Positions 1-11,578 of a stretch of 35,003 nt of DNA are shown here, in pieces (within the stretch, counting starts at the first letter, position 1; each line of letters opens with the position of its first letter). The notes under the pieces are model-generated. The model made no database searches and was not told the DNA's origin. It saw only the letters and a list, made by a program, of their open reading frames with translations. Made by a program: the position numbers and the translations under genes. The DNA comes from an uncultured Chlorobiales bacterium (GTDB lineage: Bacteria; Bacteroidota; Chlorobiia; Chlorobiales; Thermochlorobacteraceae), in assembly GCA_938003965.1 (NCBI GenBank), contig CALKXI010000001.1, positions 1 through 35,003 of the forward strand. Reading direction: 5' to 3'.

Positions 1-105
1 ATTCCGCTTCGCTCCATCGGAATTGAACTGCCAATGAAAGAAGTCTATCGTGATGTGTCGTTTCCTAAACCGAACAACAAAGACATCAAAACGCTGATTC
101 GTTAA
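1..105 (+). CDS. C-terminal fragment of an unidentified protein
   Basis: The window opens inside a reading frame that gives 34 residues and stops with TAA at 103-105, one base before the miaE start codon. The visible tail is mixed and basic, ending in KTLIR. I do not recognise the family from so short a piece. The 1-nt gap to miaE implies that the two genes are co-transcribed. An open frame of this length could arise by chance, but the tight junction makes a real gene end the better reading. Confidence 0.5.
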   Translation: MPLRSIGIELPMKEVYRDVSFPKPNNKDIKTLIR

Positions 106-106
106 A

Positions 107-721
107 ATGATTTCGCTTCCGCTGAAATTTCAAACGCCGAAAGATTGGGCAACAGAAGTGCTTAAACACCCAATCGCGCTTCTTTCCGACCACGCCTATT
201 TGGAGCGCAAAGCCGCCACAAACGCGCTCGACCTGCTCAACCGATGGGTTGATGTGCGCACATCGGAGCAATGGGTGCTCACGCTCTCGAACATCGCCAA
301 AGATGAAACCGCACATCTTTACACCGTTACCAAACTCATCGCCGAGCGCGGCGGCAAACTTCAACGCACACACAAATGCCAATACGCCAACGATTTGCGC
401 GCGCTCGTCCGCACTGGCAAGGGTAATTTGGAAGTGCTCGATAGATTGCTCGTTTCTGCCTTAATCGAAGCGCGTTCCTGCGAACGCTTTTTGATTCTCG
501 GCGAAGTTGCAAGCGAACCAGATTTGAAACATCTCTACAAAAGTCTCTTTGCGTCGGAAGCAGGGCATTACAAAACCTTTCTCAAACTTGCCGAAACCAC
601 AGCAACGGCGCGAGTTATCGAGTCGCGTTGGGAAGAATTGCTTGAAAAAGAATCTGAAATCATACAAGTGCAGCCGATTGGCGTTGCATTGCACAGCGGC
701 GTGGAGCAAGTTTTCGCGTAA
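107..721 (+). CDS. miaE: tRNA-(2-methylthio-N6-isopentenyl-A37) hydroxylase MiaE
   Basis: 204-residue ferritin-like di-iron enzyme. MiaE hydroxylates the isopentenyl group of ms2i6A at position 37 of tRNAs that read U-starting codons, using O2, so its presence suggests at least occasional exposure to oxygen. The expected four-helix carboxylate/histidine ligands are visible: HAYLERKAA with E33, DETAH with E67 and H70, IEARS with E121, and SEAGH with E151 and H154. Length matches the family. The ATG at 107 follows the preceding stop by one base. The gene converges with the subtilisin gene, whose stop lies only 1 nt beyond the miaE stop, leaving no room for a separate terminator. Confidence 0.9.
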   Translation: MISLPLKFQTPKDWATEVLKHPIALLSDHAYLERKAATNALDLLNRWVDVRTSEQWVLTLSNIAKDETAHLYTVTKLIAERGGKLQRTHKCQYANDLRALVRTGKGNLEVLDRLLVSALIEARSCERFLILGEVASEPDLKHLYKSLFASEAGHYKTFLKLAETTATARVIESRWEELLEKESEIIQVQPIGVALHSGVEQVFA

Positions 722-722
722 C

Positions 723-3700
723 CTACTTCATCAAAATCATCTTGCGCACGGCGGCAAAGCCATTGGCTTTCAAGAGGTAAAAATAAACGCCACTTGAAAA
801 GTTGTATGTTGAAGCATTAAACCCGTATTGATAGACGCCCGCCTCTTGACGCGCCTGAACAAGCGTTGCGACACGTCGCCCCAGCACATCGAAGAGTTCT
901 AACTTCACATCACTAGCCGTAGGCAAGTCGTAGCGAATGACCGTCGTCGGATTAAACGGATTGGGATAGTTCTGATAGAGCGCGTATTGACGAGGCTTTT
1001 CAGACGGTTGCGATTTCATTTGCACGATGGCGGTTGGTGGGTAATCGTGAAAAGTTCCGTCAAAGTCGAACGAGCGAAGTTTGTAGCGATAGGTTTTGCC
1101 GGGTTCGACGGTTTGGTCAAGGAATGCGTAAGTGTGTTCCGTGTTCGTTGTGCCTTGTCCGCGTAGGTGTGGATGTTCGCGATAACTTGCACGCACAATC
1201 CAATCGGTGGAATCTTGTCGGAGCAGTTCAAAGCCGAGATTTTGCTGTTCGCTTAGCGTGTTCCATTCCACACGAACGTTGCTGCCGAGTTGCCTTGCGG
1301 TGAATGAAGCAAGTGAAACAGGAAGCGGATTATCCCCCGATGAAGCAATCACGAAGTCGCTGAAATTCGTTAAGCCTGAAACGGTAATAAGTGGCGAACT
1401 ATAACTCAAACTCGCGCCTAAATCTTCAACATTCTCCCAAACGCTTGACGCATTAGCGCGCTTTAAGACTTTCAGCGTATTGAAGTTTGAAATCCCGCCG
1501 ATGCCCGTCAAATCAAGCGTGAGCGAATACGTGCCAACGCTCGGACCATGCGAGGGCGTAATCGTCCAATATCCATCGGTTGCAATGTTTGCAATGCCGC
1601 TCGGCAGTGAGCCAACAATGTTGGCTTGATTCGTTCGGCGAACGGCGGTAAAGCGCGTGGGTGCTGAAACGCCTGATGGGAATTGAAGCGAAACGCCTGT
1701 ATTGCCGATGCTAAACGCTGATGTGCCTTCGCCGATAAAGAACAGCCGTGTTGATGCTACGGTGGAAACTGCTGTATCAACGGCGGGTGTGGTAAAAGCA
1801 AGTTCAATTTCGCTTGGCGAGAGTGCCTGTGTGGAAGGCGACTTACCGCGCACGGCAAACGTGTAGGTGGTGTTAGGAGAAAGCCCTGTGAGGGTTTGAG
1901 AGGTATTCGTGCCTTCGTAGATGACCGTTCCGTTTTGCTTTACTTGAAACACAGCGGCGTTGCCCGACCACGAAAGCGTGAGCGAAGTTGGCGTAATGTT
2001 GCTAATGGAAAGTGCAAGTAGCGCGAGCGGATTTTGCCGTTGCAATGCGCCAAGTGCGTTGAGTTTGCCGTAGCCCCAACTGGTATTGAACGGTGGGATT
2101 GCGCCGGTTTGTGCGTCGCTTCGCGTGCTATCCAACAAGAGTTGTTTGTAGCGATTAACGGAGAGAGTTGGTTCGGCTTGTAAGAGCAATGCGCCGACGC
2201 CAGCGACGTGCGGTGCACTTGCCGATGTTCCGCCGAGTGCGCCTGCGGTGGTTGTAACGTTTGTGGGTGCGGCAAGTTCGGGCTTGTTGCGTTCATCGCG
2301 CGTTTTGCCAATGCTTGAAATCGGAGCGATTGCGCCGTCCGAAATTTGAAATGCCGCAACAGAGAGTGCGGAATCGGCGGTGCTTGGCGTTACGATGCTT
2401 TTTTCAAAAAGCGGTGTTTGCCAAACGCCGTTTGCACTGCTACTTGTGCGCCATGCGTCGACTTTGCCTGTGCTGACAATGTTTCCGCCGTGCAATCGCA
2501 ATCGCCATGTGCCAGTATTGCCTGCTGTCGGTTTAATGCCCCATTGGATATTCCAATCACCGTTTGGTAAGTAGTATTCGTTGGAGAGTTGAAACTGTCC
2601 TTGTGTAACGGTGAGAACAGGCGTCGTGGAGTCTGTCGGAATCGTGGAAAGCGTTGCGCCGCTTGGGGTGATGAGCGAGACGCCGACCGAATCTGAACCG
2701 CTAATCCATGCATTGCCGATGAAAAAGCCTGATGTGTTTATTGCAGTGAAAATTAAGTCTGTTGTGGAACTTTGAGAGACGAAAGCATTTGTGTAGACGC
2801 CTGTGGTGCGGTCGTTGCCTGCGGCGGTTGCAAAGAGAACGCCGTTGCCTGAAAGCGAATCGATGGCAAGTTCTTGGTCGCGTGTGCCGTCATGCGCGCC
2901 GCTGTGTCCGCCAATGCTGTAACTGATGGAAACAGGCATGCCGAGCAATTTGGCTTTCTTTTGAATGTAGTTGAACGCATCGATGATGTTTGCGCTGGTT
3001 GCGCCTGTGCCCGTTTTTCGGACAACTAAGATGATGTTTGCGTCGGGCGCAATCCCTTTTTCGCCGCTCTGTGAGCCGTCGCCAGCGGCAATGCCAAGGC
3101 AATTTGTGCCGTGTGCGTTGTTAGGAATTGTTGCAAGCCCTGCATTGATTGCCGCGCTATCCCATTCTGTTCCGTAGGTGTAGGCGGGTGCTGTTGGAAA
3201 TTGCGCGGGGGTGTTGGTCATTTGATTCCACATGTAAAGAATGCGCGTTTTGCCGTTGGCATATTTGAAATCGCCGTGATTGAAGTTGAAACCATCGTCA
3301 ATAACGCCAATCAAAACGCCTTTGCCTGTGTAGCCAAGCGCGTGAACGGAATCCACATTGATGCCAAGCCATGCCCCACTCATTTGAGAATTACCGCGAC
3401 TTACCGACATGGAAAGTGGCTCGTCAGGTGGCTCAATGATGACCGCCGAAAAAGTTGAAAATCGTTTCAGAACATCTAACTGGTTGGCAGGAATTGAAAT
3501 CGTGAGAATAGAGCCAAGTTGAGTGCCTAATGAACCGCCTACTTTCGAGAGTTCAGACCGAATGAGCGCGAGTTCCTCGTTTGAAAAATTGCCACGCTTG
3601 TGTCGCAATGAAATTTGAATGCTTTCCGACGATTGTGCTTGAACTTCGGCACCGAGTTGGAAAAAGTGTTGTGAAGCCTTGTGTTGGGTTTGAGCGAAAA

Positions 3701-3752
3701 GAGATGAAAAAGAGAAGAGCAGCAAAGCGAAAAGCAATAGACATGGACGCAT
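723..3752 (-). CDS. Secreted CspA-like subtilisin (S8) protease with T9SS sorting tail
   Basis: 1009 residues with a signal peptide (about 1-20, cleaved after FA). The S8 catalytic triad is complete: D152 in VIDDG, H214 in NAHGTN and S510 in GGTSASAPHVAG, with oxyanion Asn N313 in AAGND. Between N313 and S510 an insert of about 110 residues (roughly 325-435) resembles the jelly-roll domain of CspA/CspB-type proteases. The stretches TRILYMWNQ and KPELAAP also fit that subfamily. A fibronectin-III-like domain follows at about 575-655. Residues 811-1009 form a module shared with the beta-helix protein at 11579-13405, ending in a T9SS type-A sorting domain (about 923-1009, with YPNPFNP and a GVYFY near the end). 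It is probably exported by Sec, moved across the outer membrane by T9SS and anchored or released there. It lies 46 nt downstream of the HAD gene and may be the last gene of that transcript. Confidence 0.9.
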   Translation of the reverse strand: MRPCLLLFALLLFSFSSLFAQTQHKASQHFFQLGAEVQAQSSESIQISLRHKRGNFSNEELALIRSELSKVGGSLGTQLGSILTISIPANQLDVLKRFSTFSAVIIEPPDEPLSMSVSRGNSQMSGAWLGINVDSVHALGYTGKGVLIGVIDDGFNFNHGDFKYANGKTRILYMWNQMTNTPAQFPTAPAYTYGTEWDSAAINAGLATIPNNAHGTNCLGIAAGDGSQSGEKGIAPDANIILVVRKTGTGATSANIIDAFNYIQKKAKLLGMPVSISYSIGGHSGAHDGTRDQELAIDSLSGNGVLFATAAGNDRTTGVYTNAFVSQSSTTDLIFTAINTSGFFIGNAWISGSDSVGVSLITPSGATLSTIPTDSTTPVLTVTQGQFQLSNEYYLPNGDWNIQWGIKPTAGNTGTWRLRLHGGNIVSTGKVDAWRTSSSANGVWQTPLFEKSIVTPSTADSALSVAAFQISDGAIAPISSIGKTRDERNKPELAAPTNVTTTAGALGGTSASAPHVAGVGALLLQAEPTLSVNRYKQLLLDSTRSDAQTGAIPPFNTSWGYGKLNALGALQRQNPLALLALSISNITPTSLTLSWSGNAAVFQVKQNGTVIYEGTNTSQTLTGLSPNTTYTFAVRGKSPSTQALSPSEIELAFTTPAVDTAVSTVASTRLFFIGEGTSAFSIGNTGVSLQFPSGVSAPTRFTAVRRTNQANIVGSLPSGIANIATDGYWTITPSHGPSVGTYSLTLDLTGIGGISNFNTLKVLKRANASSVWENVEDLGASLSYSSPLITVSGLTNFSDFVIASSGDNPLPVSLASFTARQLGSNVRVEWNTLSEQQNLGFELLRQDSTDWIVRASYREHPHLRGQGTTNTEHTYAFLDQTVEPGKTYRYKLRSFDFDGTFHDYPPTAIVQMKSQPSEKPRQYALYQNYPNPFNPTTVIRYDLPTASDVKLELFDVLGRRVATLVQARQEAGVYQYGFNASTYNFSSGVYFYLLKANGFAAVRKMILMK

Positions 3753-3798
3753 AGGCGAAGTGGTTTTTTGAACGAAGTAAATTCCGATGCAGATAGTG

Positions 3799-4488
3799 CT
3801 AACTCATGATGGCTTCAAATGCCGTCTCAACATTTGCAAAGTTTTCAAAGGTATAATCAGGATTAAAGGCTTGTAATTGCGATACGGTATAGTGCCCCGT
3901 TGCAACCGCAATACATTTTGAATTTAGAACTTTGGCGCAGTTGACATCGTGTTCGGTATCGCCGATAATGACAACATCTTTTCCTGTGAAGCGAATGCCA
4001 GTTTGTTCAAAGGCGCGCTGAACAGCGACAGCAGGAAGAGCGTTGCGTGTATCAGCATCGTCGGCAAATGCGCCGAATGCGAAGTAGTCGTTCAGTTCAG
4101 GCAAGGCGAGTTTGTGTCGACCTGATTCTTCAAAATTGCCGGTTAAAAGTGCAAGCACAACGCTTTCTTCACGAGCGAGTTTTTCAACCAGCTCGTAAAT
4201 GCCTGCCATCACTTCAATATGTTCGCGCCGTGCGTGCTCTTTGAAGTTCTGAATGTAACGACGTTTTGCTTCTTCGAAGCCTTTTTGAATGTCGCGATCA
4301 TTCAGCCCTGTGGTGCGCATAACTTCTTTGATGATGACGCTATCGAGTTTGCCTGCAAAGTTATGCGTTGCGGCAGAGCCTTCTGTCCCAAAGACTTCAC
4401 GTAGCGCGTCAATCAGCGATTGGCGGCTAATGCCACGAACACGCACGAGCGTTCCGTCGATATCGAAGAGAACAAGTTTTTTGGGCAT
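3799..4488 (-). CDS. HAD-superfamily hydrolase, phosphoglycolate-phosphatase-like
   Basis: 229 residues. All four HAD motifs are present: DIDGT (nucleophile D9, general acid D11), T116 in LLTGN, K126 in GRHK, and the acidic motif GDTEHD (D177, D181). The helical C1 cap between motifs I and II fits the phosphoglycolate phosphatase or pyrophosphatase-like group. The actual substrate cannot be told from sequence. The ATG overlaps the stop of the upstream Rpn gene by one base (TAATG), so the two are probably translationally coupled. Confidence 0.85.
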   Translation of the reverse strand: MPKKLVLFDIDGTLVRVRGISRQSLIDALREVFGTEGSAATHNFAGKLDSVIIKEVMRTTGLNDRDIQKGFEEAKRRYIQNFKEHARREHIEVMAGIYELVEKLAREESVVLALLTGNFEESGRHKLALPELNDYFAFGAFADDADTRNALPAVAVQRAFEQTGIRFTGKDVVIIGDTEHDVNCAKVLNSKCIAVATGHYTVSQLQAFNPDYTFENFANVETAFEAIMS

Positions 4489-5318
4489 TAAACGCTCTTA
4501 ACTTTCTCGAGAGATAGGTTAAGTTCTCGGGCGATGTCTTCGTCGCTCATGCCAAGTTTTCGCAAGAGTGGAACAGATGCAAGTTTTCCTTTCTCTTCGC
4601 CTTGTTGCAATCCTTGTTGCAATCCTTGTTGCAATCCTTGTTGCAATCCTTGTTGCAATCCTTTCTGTAATCCCTCTTGCAATCCTTCTTCCAAAATTTC
4701 TTGGAAGGCGCGAGTTTTTTTCAACTCTTCTTCGAATTCTTCTTGAAGGCTCAACATTTTCAGAATCTCCTTTCGGGTTAATGATGGAAATTTGTAAAAA
4801 AGCACGCGCTCAATAAAATCGAGATATTCGGGAGCACGCTCGAGCAAAGCCTTTGCCGTGACTGTTGCCGTTGCACTTGGCTCAACAAGCAACTTAAAGA
4901 TAGCCACAGAGGGGTCTAAACGCGCTATGTCGCTAAGCTCGTCCATGTAAATACGCTTGATGAGCCTTGTGCTGAGCAGTTCCTCAAATGCCGATAAGTT
5001 TTCTTGTTCTGCCTTCCGACTTGGGTAAATTACCACGGCGTGCCAACGCTTCACAGGGAACTGCTTGATGTAAAGGAAAATTTCGGCGAAAAATCTTGCG
5101 TAGAATGCTTCGTCGCGCTGAAACTGCACTTCCACAAAAAATGTGTATTCCTCATCACCAAGTGGCTCGAAGACGGCATCGAGTCGGAAGGCAGTTTCTT
5201 TGAGTTCAACGGACTTGAACTTGTAATTTTTCGGATTGAGTTCAGGACGTTCAATCAAGGCAAAGAACCCTTGCGGGATTTGCTGAAACCAAAGATAGGC
5301 GAGTTTATCAGTCCGCAT
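4488..5318 (-). CDS. Rpn-family PD-(D/E)XK nuclease-like protein with GLQQ repeats
   Basis: 276 residues from the ATG at 5318. A TTG at 5327 would add three residues and overlap the smc stop. The N-terminal half has the Rpn/DUF2887-like nuclease core: D47 in RLDAVF and a FVEVQ box (E63, Q65) followed by QRDE, the expected PD-(D/E)XK pattern with Gln at the last position. Rpn proteins are recombination-promoting DNases often annotated as putative transposases. Residues 212-239 are seven GLQx tetrapeptides encoded by a 12-bp DNA repeat, followed by a short helix-turn-helix-like tail (MSDEDIARELNLSLEKV) common in this family. It is embedded between smc and a HAD gene with almost no spacing, which is unusual for genes of this type. 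Confidence 0.8.
   Translation of the reverse strand: MRTDKLAYLWFQQIPQGFFALIERPELNPKNYKFKSVELKETAFRLDAVFEPLGDEEYTFFVEVQFQRDEAFYARFFAEIFLYIKQFPVKRWHAVVIYPSRKAEQENLSAFEELLSTRLIKRIYMDELSDIARLDPSVAIFKLLVEPSATATVTAKALLERAPEYLDFIERVLFYKFPSLTRKEILKMLSLQEEFEEELKKTRAFQEILEEGLQEGLQKGLQQGLQQGLQQGLQQGLQQGEEKGKLASVPLLRKLGMSDEDIARELNLSLEKVKSV
4601..4684 (+). repeat. 12-bp in-frame tandem repeat inside the Rpn gene
   Basis: Five perfect copies of CTTGTTGCAATC occupy 4601-4660, followed by two degenerate copies to 4684. On the coding (minus) strand each copy encodes one Gly-Leu-Gln-Gln-type unit. The unit length is a multiple of three, so slippage would change protein length by four residues without breaking the frame. 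Confidence 0.9.
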
Positions 5319-5323
5319 TGAGT

Positions 5324-8857
<3,534 letters not shown>

Positions 8858-8926
8858 GTTGGTGTGTTCAAGTTATGGTTGAGTGTGCGATGTTCTTCTG
8901 CCAAAGTCAGAGCAGAAAATCATCGG

Positions 8927-11500
8927 TCATTTCAAAATATGCCAGTATTGAAAATAAGCGAAGGTTTGTGAAGCGTTGTTGTAGGCTGTGAATAACCCCC
9001 CCAAACACGCCACTAAAATGGCGAAACCAAAAAAATAAGTTGAATAGCGATTGAGTTCGGCGACCGTTGCAACGCCCATCAAGAACCGCAATGTGGTAAA
9101 AGCAAGAAAGGCAAGTGATGTTAGAATGACCGCGTAAATAAACGCTTCGCTTTCCATTCGCTCAATAAATACGGCAAGCACGAGCATGATAAACCAAGGC
9201 GCGCACGACCAAGTCCAAACATTCAAAAGCTGCGAATAGCGCGCGCGATGATGTCGTATCACAAACAGCCAAAATTGCGTAAATGCCACCGTCAGCAAAG
9301 ACAGCGCGAAAAAAATCACAGCGAAAACTGGAACAGCAAGCGAGGGATTCAAAATCAAAACATTAAGAAACTGTTTGACCTTTTTTGATGCGAAAATGTG
9401 CGTGAGCCAAAAGTCAACAAGAAATGTCTCGCGCCCGACATACAAAATCGCCGAGAGCGTCGCGCTCCATGTCAGCGACAAAAACGTGAGCAGTACAATC
9501 GTATCCAGCGGAATGTAAATGCGCGAGTCGCGAATGTCGACGAAGAGATTGAACGGACGAAGCAGGGCACGCGGAAAGTTCTGGCGCAGTCGCTTGTTGC
9601 TATTAAGCACATACACAAACGCCACCACCAAGAGCACACTATACAAAATCAGAAACGGCGAGAACTCTGCTTCAGCTTTGCCAATGGGCGGATTATAGAC
9701 GCGCTCTCCCGCATAAAGCGATTGGACCATTTCAAAAGCAGGTTTTTTCTCACGTGAAGACGTAACCAAGCCAGTTGTCGCAAGATGCGGTTCAGGATTT
9801 TCAGCGTTGAGTATCGGCGCAAAAGACAAACGATAATCGCACAACGATTCCACAAACGAGCCTGCAATCCATCGCTCCGATTCGTTCAGCCGCTCGAACA
9901 TCTTGAAAGAATCCATCAAAAATTTGGCTTGATATTCAAGCGAGTGCATGTCGCTATACCCATTATGGTTGTTTGGCTCGGCATAAACGCCGTAACTTGT
10001 AACCACAACAGGCTTTTTCAGCGAGCGCGCTTCTTTGAGATACGATTCAAATTCAGCGACGCGAAGGTTCAGCGCATTTGCCGCAAGAAAATCGGCGTAG
10101 CGATAAACGTTGCTCGGCGCAAAAGACTTCGGCGAAAAAAAGGTGAGATTTTGTGATTGCTTCTTAGCAAGCGTGTGCAGCCGCTCCAAATACATCTCCA
10201 AGTTCGGATTCACCACGTTTAAGCCACTACCGAACCCATATCCAATCACGCTCGGCGAAAACTTCGTTGCATGGATGACATCACGCAAAAGCGCGTCGGC
10301 GTTCTCTAAAATTTTCGGTTTGAGCAAAAGCGAAGTCGGTGCGTATCGGAACGGCAAATTGATGAGCATCAACACGCCTAAACTATCCGCATAGTGCTGC
10401 CAGAGCGGATTTGGAATCTGACTGAAATAAATCGCATTTGCGCCCAGACTTTGAAGCAAGGCAAAGTCGTATTCAATTTCTTTGTTGGAAAGAGCGCAGG
10501 CTGTTTCAGGATGGTCTTCCACAACATGCACGCCCTTGAGTTCAAGGTGTTCGCCGTTCAAGAAAATTTCTCCGTCTCTGACTTCAAGCGTTCTGAATCC
10601 TGTTTGGAACGATATATCGTCCAAAAGTGCACCGTTTGCCGCAAAAAGAGAAAGCGTGAGTGTATAGCGCGTTGGCGACTTCGGTGACCAGCGCAAAATG
10701 TTCGTAACCGAAATCTGTTTTTCGTTCGTAATAAACTTGTCGCTCTCAGGCATAAACTCACTGATAACGCCTGATGCAACCACAAGCGAATCTTTCGTCA
10801 GCGTAAATGTGAGCCGCACCAAACGATTGCCCGCCGAATCCGACGGAATCGGATAACGGCGAAGGTTCGATGTCTTACATTGCGTTTGCAAGGTGAGCAT
10901 GAGCGTATTGTCAGGCGCAATTTGATACTTGAAATCGACATCGACGATGCGAATCGGGGCCTTTGACACCAGCGCAAGGCTGCGAACCAATCCGCCGAAA
11001 AACTGTGGCTCAAAGGCTTGCGGTTTCAAGGGAACTGTGTTCTTGAAATCTAAACGCGGGTCAACTTCAATCGTAATTTTATTCTCCGCTCCAAAGCGTA
11101 AGTATTCGGGTGCGATATCGATGCTGAACGGCACGAAACTTCCTAAATGCAGTGCGACAAATTGGTCATTGATTAAAATCCGACAGGCCCCACCAACTCC
11201 ATCGCTTTGCAGTTCGAAGACGCTTAATTCTTCTGACTTCTCCAAACGAAAGGTCTTTTCAAATTTCATCACGTCTTCAAACTCGGTCGCCGATGGCACA
11301 TAGACGTCTTGTTTCTTTTCGTCGGAAAAAATGGCTGTCCACTTGCCCGTTAGCGATTGCACTTTGCGCGAAAGTGAGCGCGTCGAACCGATGGCATCGG
11401 CTTCATCAATCGTGCGGTGTTCGTAAAAAGTCGGTTGAGCAAAAACAGAAATCGGCAAGAAAACAAAGAAGAGAACGAAAACGATGTTGGCTTTTTTCAC
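8927..11500 (-). CDS. Membrane-anchored GH2-like protein lacking both catalytic glutamates
   Basis: 857 residues from a GTG at 11500, chosen because it gives a clean signal peptide (MKKANIVFVLFFVF to VFA). A TTG at 11518 would add six residues. The extracytoplasmic part follows glycoside hydrolase family 2 order: a jelly-roll sugar-binding-like domain, an Ig-like domain, then a TIM-barrel-like domain with ELKGVHVVEDHPE and a SLGANAIYFSQIPNP stretch, both GH2 hallmarks. The usual acid/base GNE appears as GSG (S425-G426), and the nucleophile in the usual TEYG is Ser (TSYG, S502). It is therefore probably not an active glycosidase by the GH2 mechanism. The last 240 or so residues contain five or six membrane helices, perhaps Yip1-like. 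The role is unknown; carbohydrate binding or envelope structure is a guess. Confidence 0.75.
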   Translation of the reverse strand: MKKANIVFVLFFVFLPISVFAQPTFYEHRTIDEADAIGSTRSLSRKVQSLTGKWTAIFSDEKKQDVYVPSATEFEDVMKFEKTFRLEKSEELSVFELQSDGVGGACRILINDQFVALHLGSFVPFSIDIAPEYLRFGAENKITIEVDPRLDFKNTVPLKPQAFEPQFFGGLVRSLALVSKAPIRIVDVDFKYQIAPDNTLMLTLQTQCKTSNLRRYPIPSDSAGNRLVRLTFTLTKDSLVVASGVISEFMPESDKFITNEKQISVTNILRWSPKSPTRYTLTLSLFAANGALLDDISFQTGFRTLEVRDGEIFLNGEHLELKGVHVVEDHPETACALSNKEIEYDFALLQSLGANAIYFSQIPNPLWQHYADSLGVLMLINLPFRYAPTSLLLKPKILENADALLRDVIHATKFSPSVIGYGFGSGLNVVNPNLEMYLERLHTLAKKQSQNLTFFSPKSFAPSNVYRYADFLAANALNLRVAEFESYLKEARSLKKPVVVTSYGVYAEPNNHNGYSDMHSLEYQAKFLMDSFKMFERLNESERWIAGSFVESLCDYRLSFAPILNAENPEPHLATTGLVTSSREKKPAFEMVQSLYAGERVYNPPIGKAEAEFSPFLILYSVLLVVAFVYVLNSNKRLRQNFPRALLRPFNLFVDIRDSRIYIPLDTIVLLTFLSLTWSATLSAILYVGRETFLVDFWLTHIFASKKVKQFLNVLILNPSLAVPVFAVIFFALSLLTVAFTQFWLFVIRHHRARYSQLLNVWTWSCAPWFIMLVLAVFIERMESEAFIYAVILTSLAFLAFTTLRFLMGVATVAELNRYSTYFFGFAILVACLGGLFTAYNNASQTFAYFQYWHILK

Positions 11501-11540
11501 GTCAAGGGTGAAGTTCAAAAGTTTTCAAGTGTTAAGGCGG

Positions 11541-11548
11541 CAAAGTTA
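11541..11548 (-). promoter_or_regulatory. TAnnTTTG-type -7 box upstream of the GH2-like gene
   Basis: The minus strand reads TAACTTTG here, 40 nt before the GTG start. It fits the -7 consensus TAnnTTTG known from Bacteroidota primary-sigma promoters. No matching TTG (-33) element is seen at the usual spacing, so the call is tentative. Confidence 0.3.
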
Positions 11549-11578
11549 ATGCTTTTCACCGATACTTTGCGGAGCAGG

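Noticed and set aside
4601-4684. Possible CRISPR-like array
   Set aside because: The repeats are contiguous 12-mers without spacers and translate in frame within a gene.
4534-4746. Cys-Asn-Pro repeat protein on the plus strand over the 12-bp repeats
   Set aside because: The CNPC pattern is simply the antisense reading of the GLQQ repeats of the Rpn gene.
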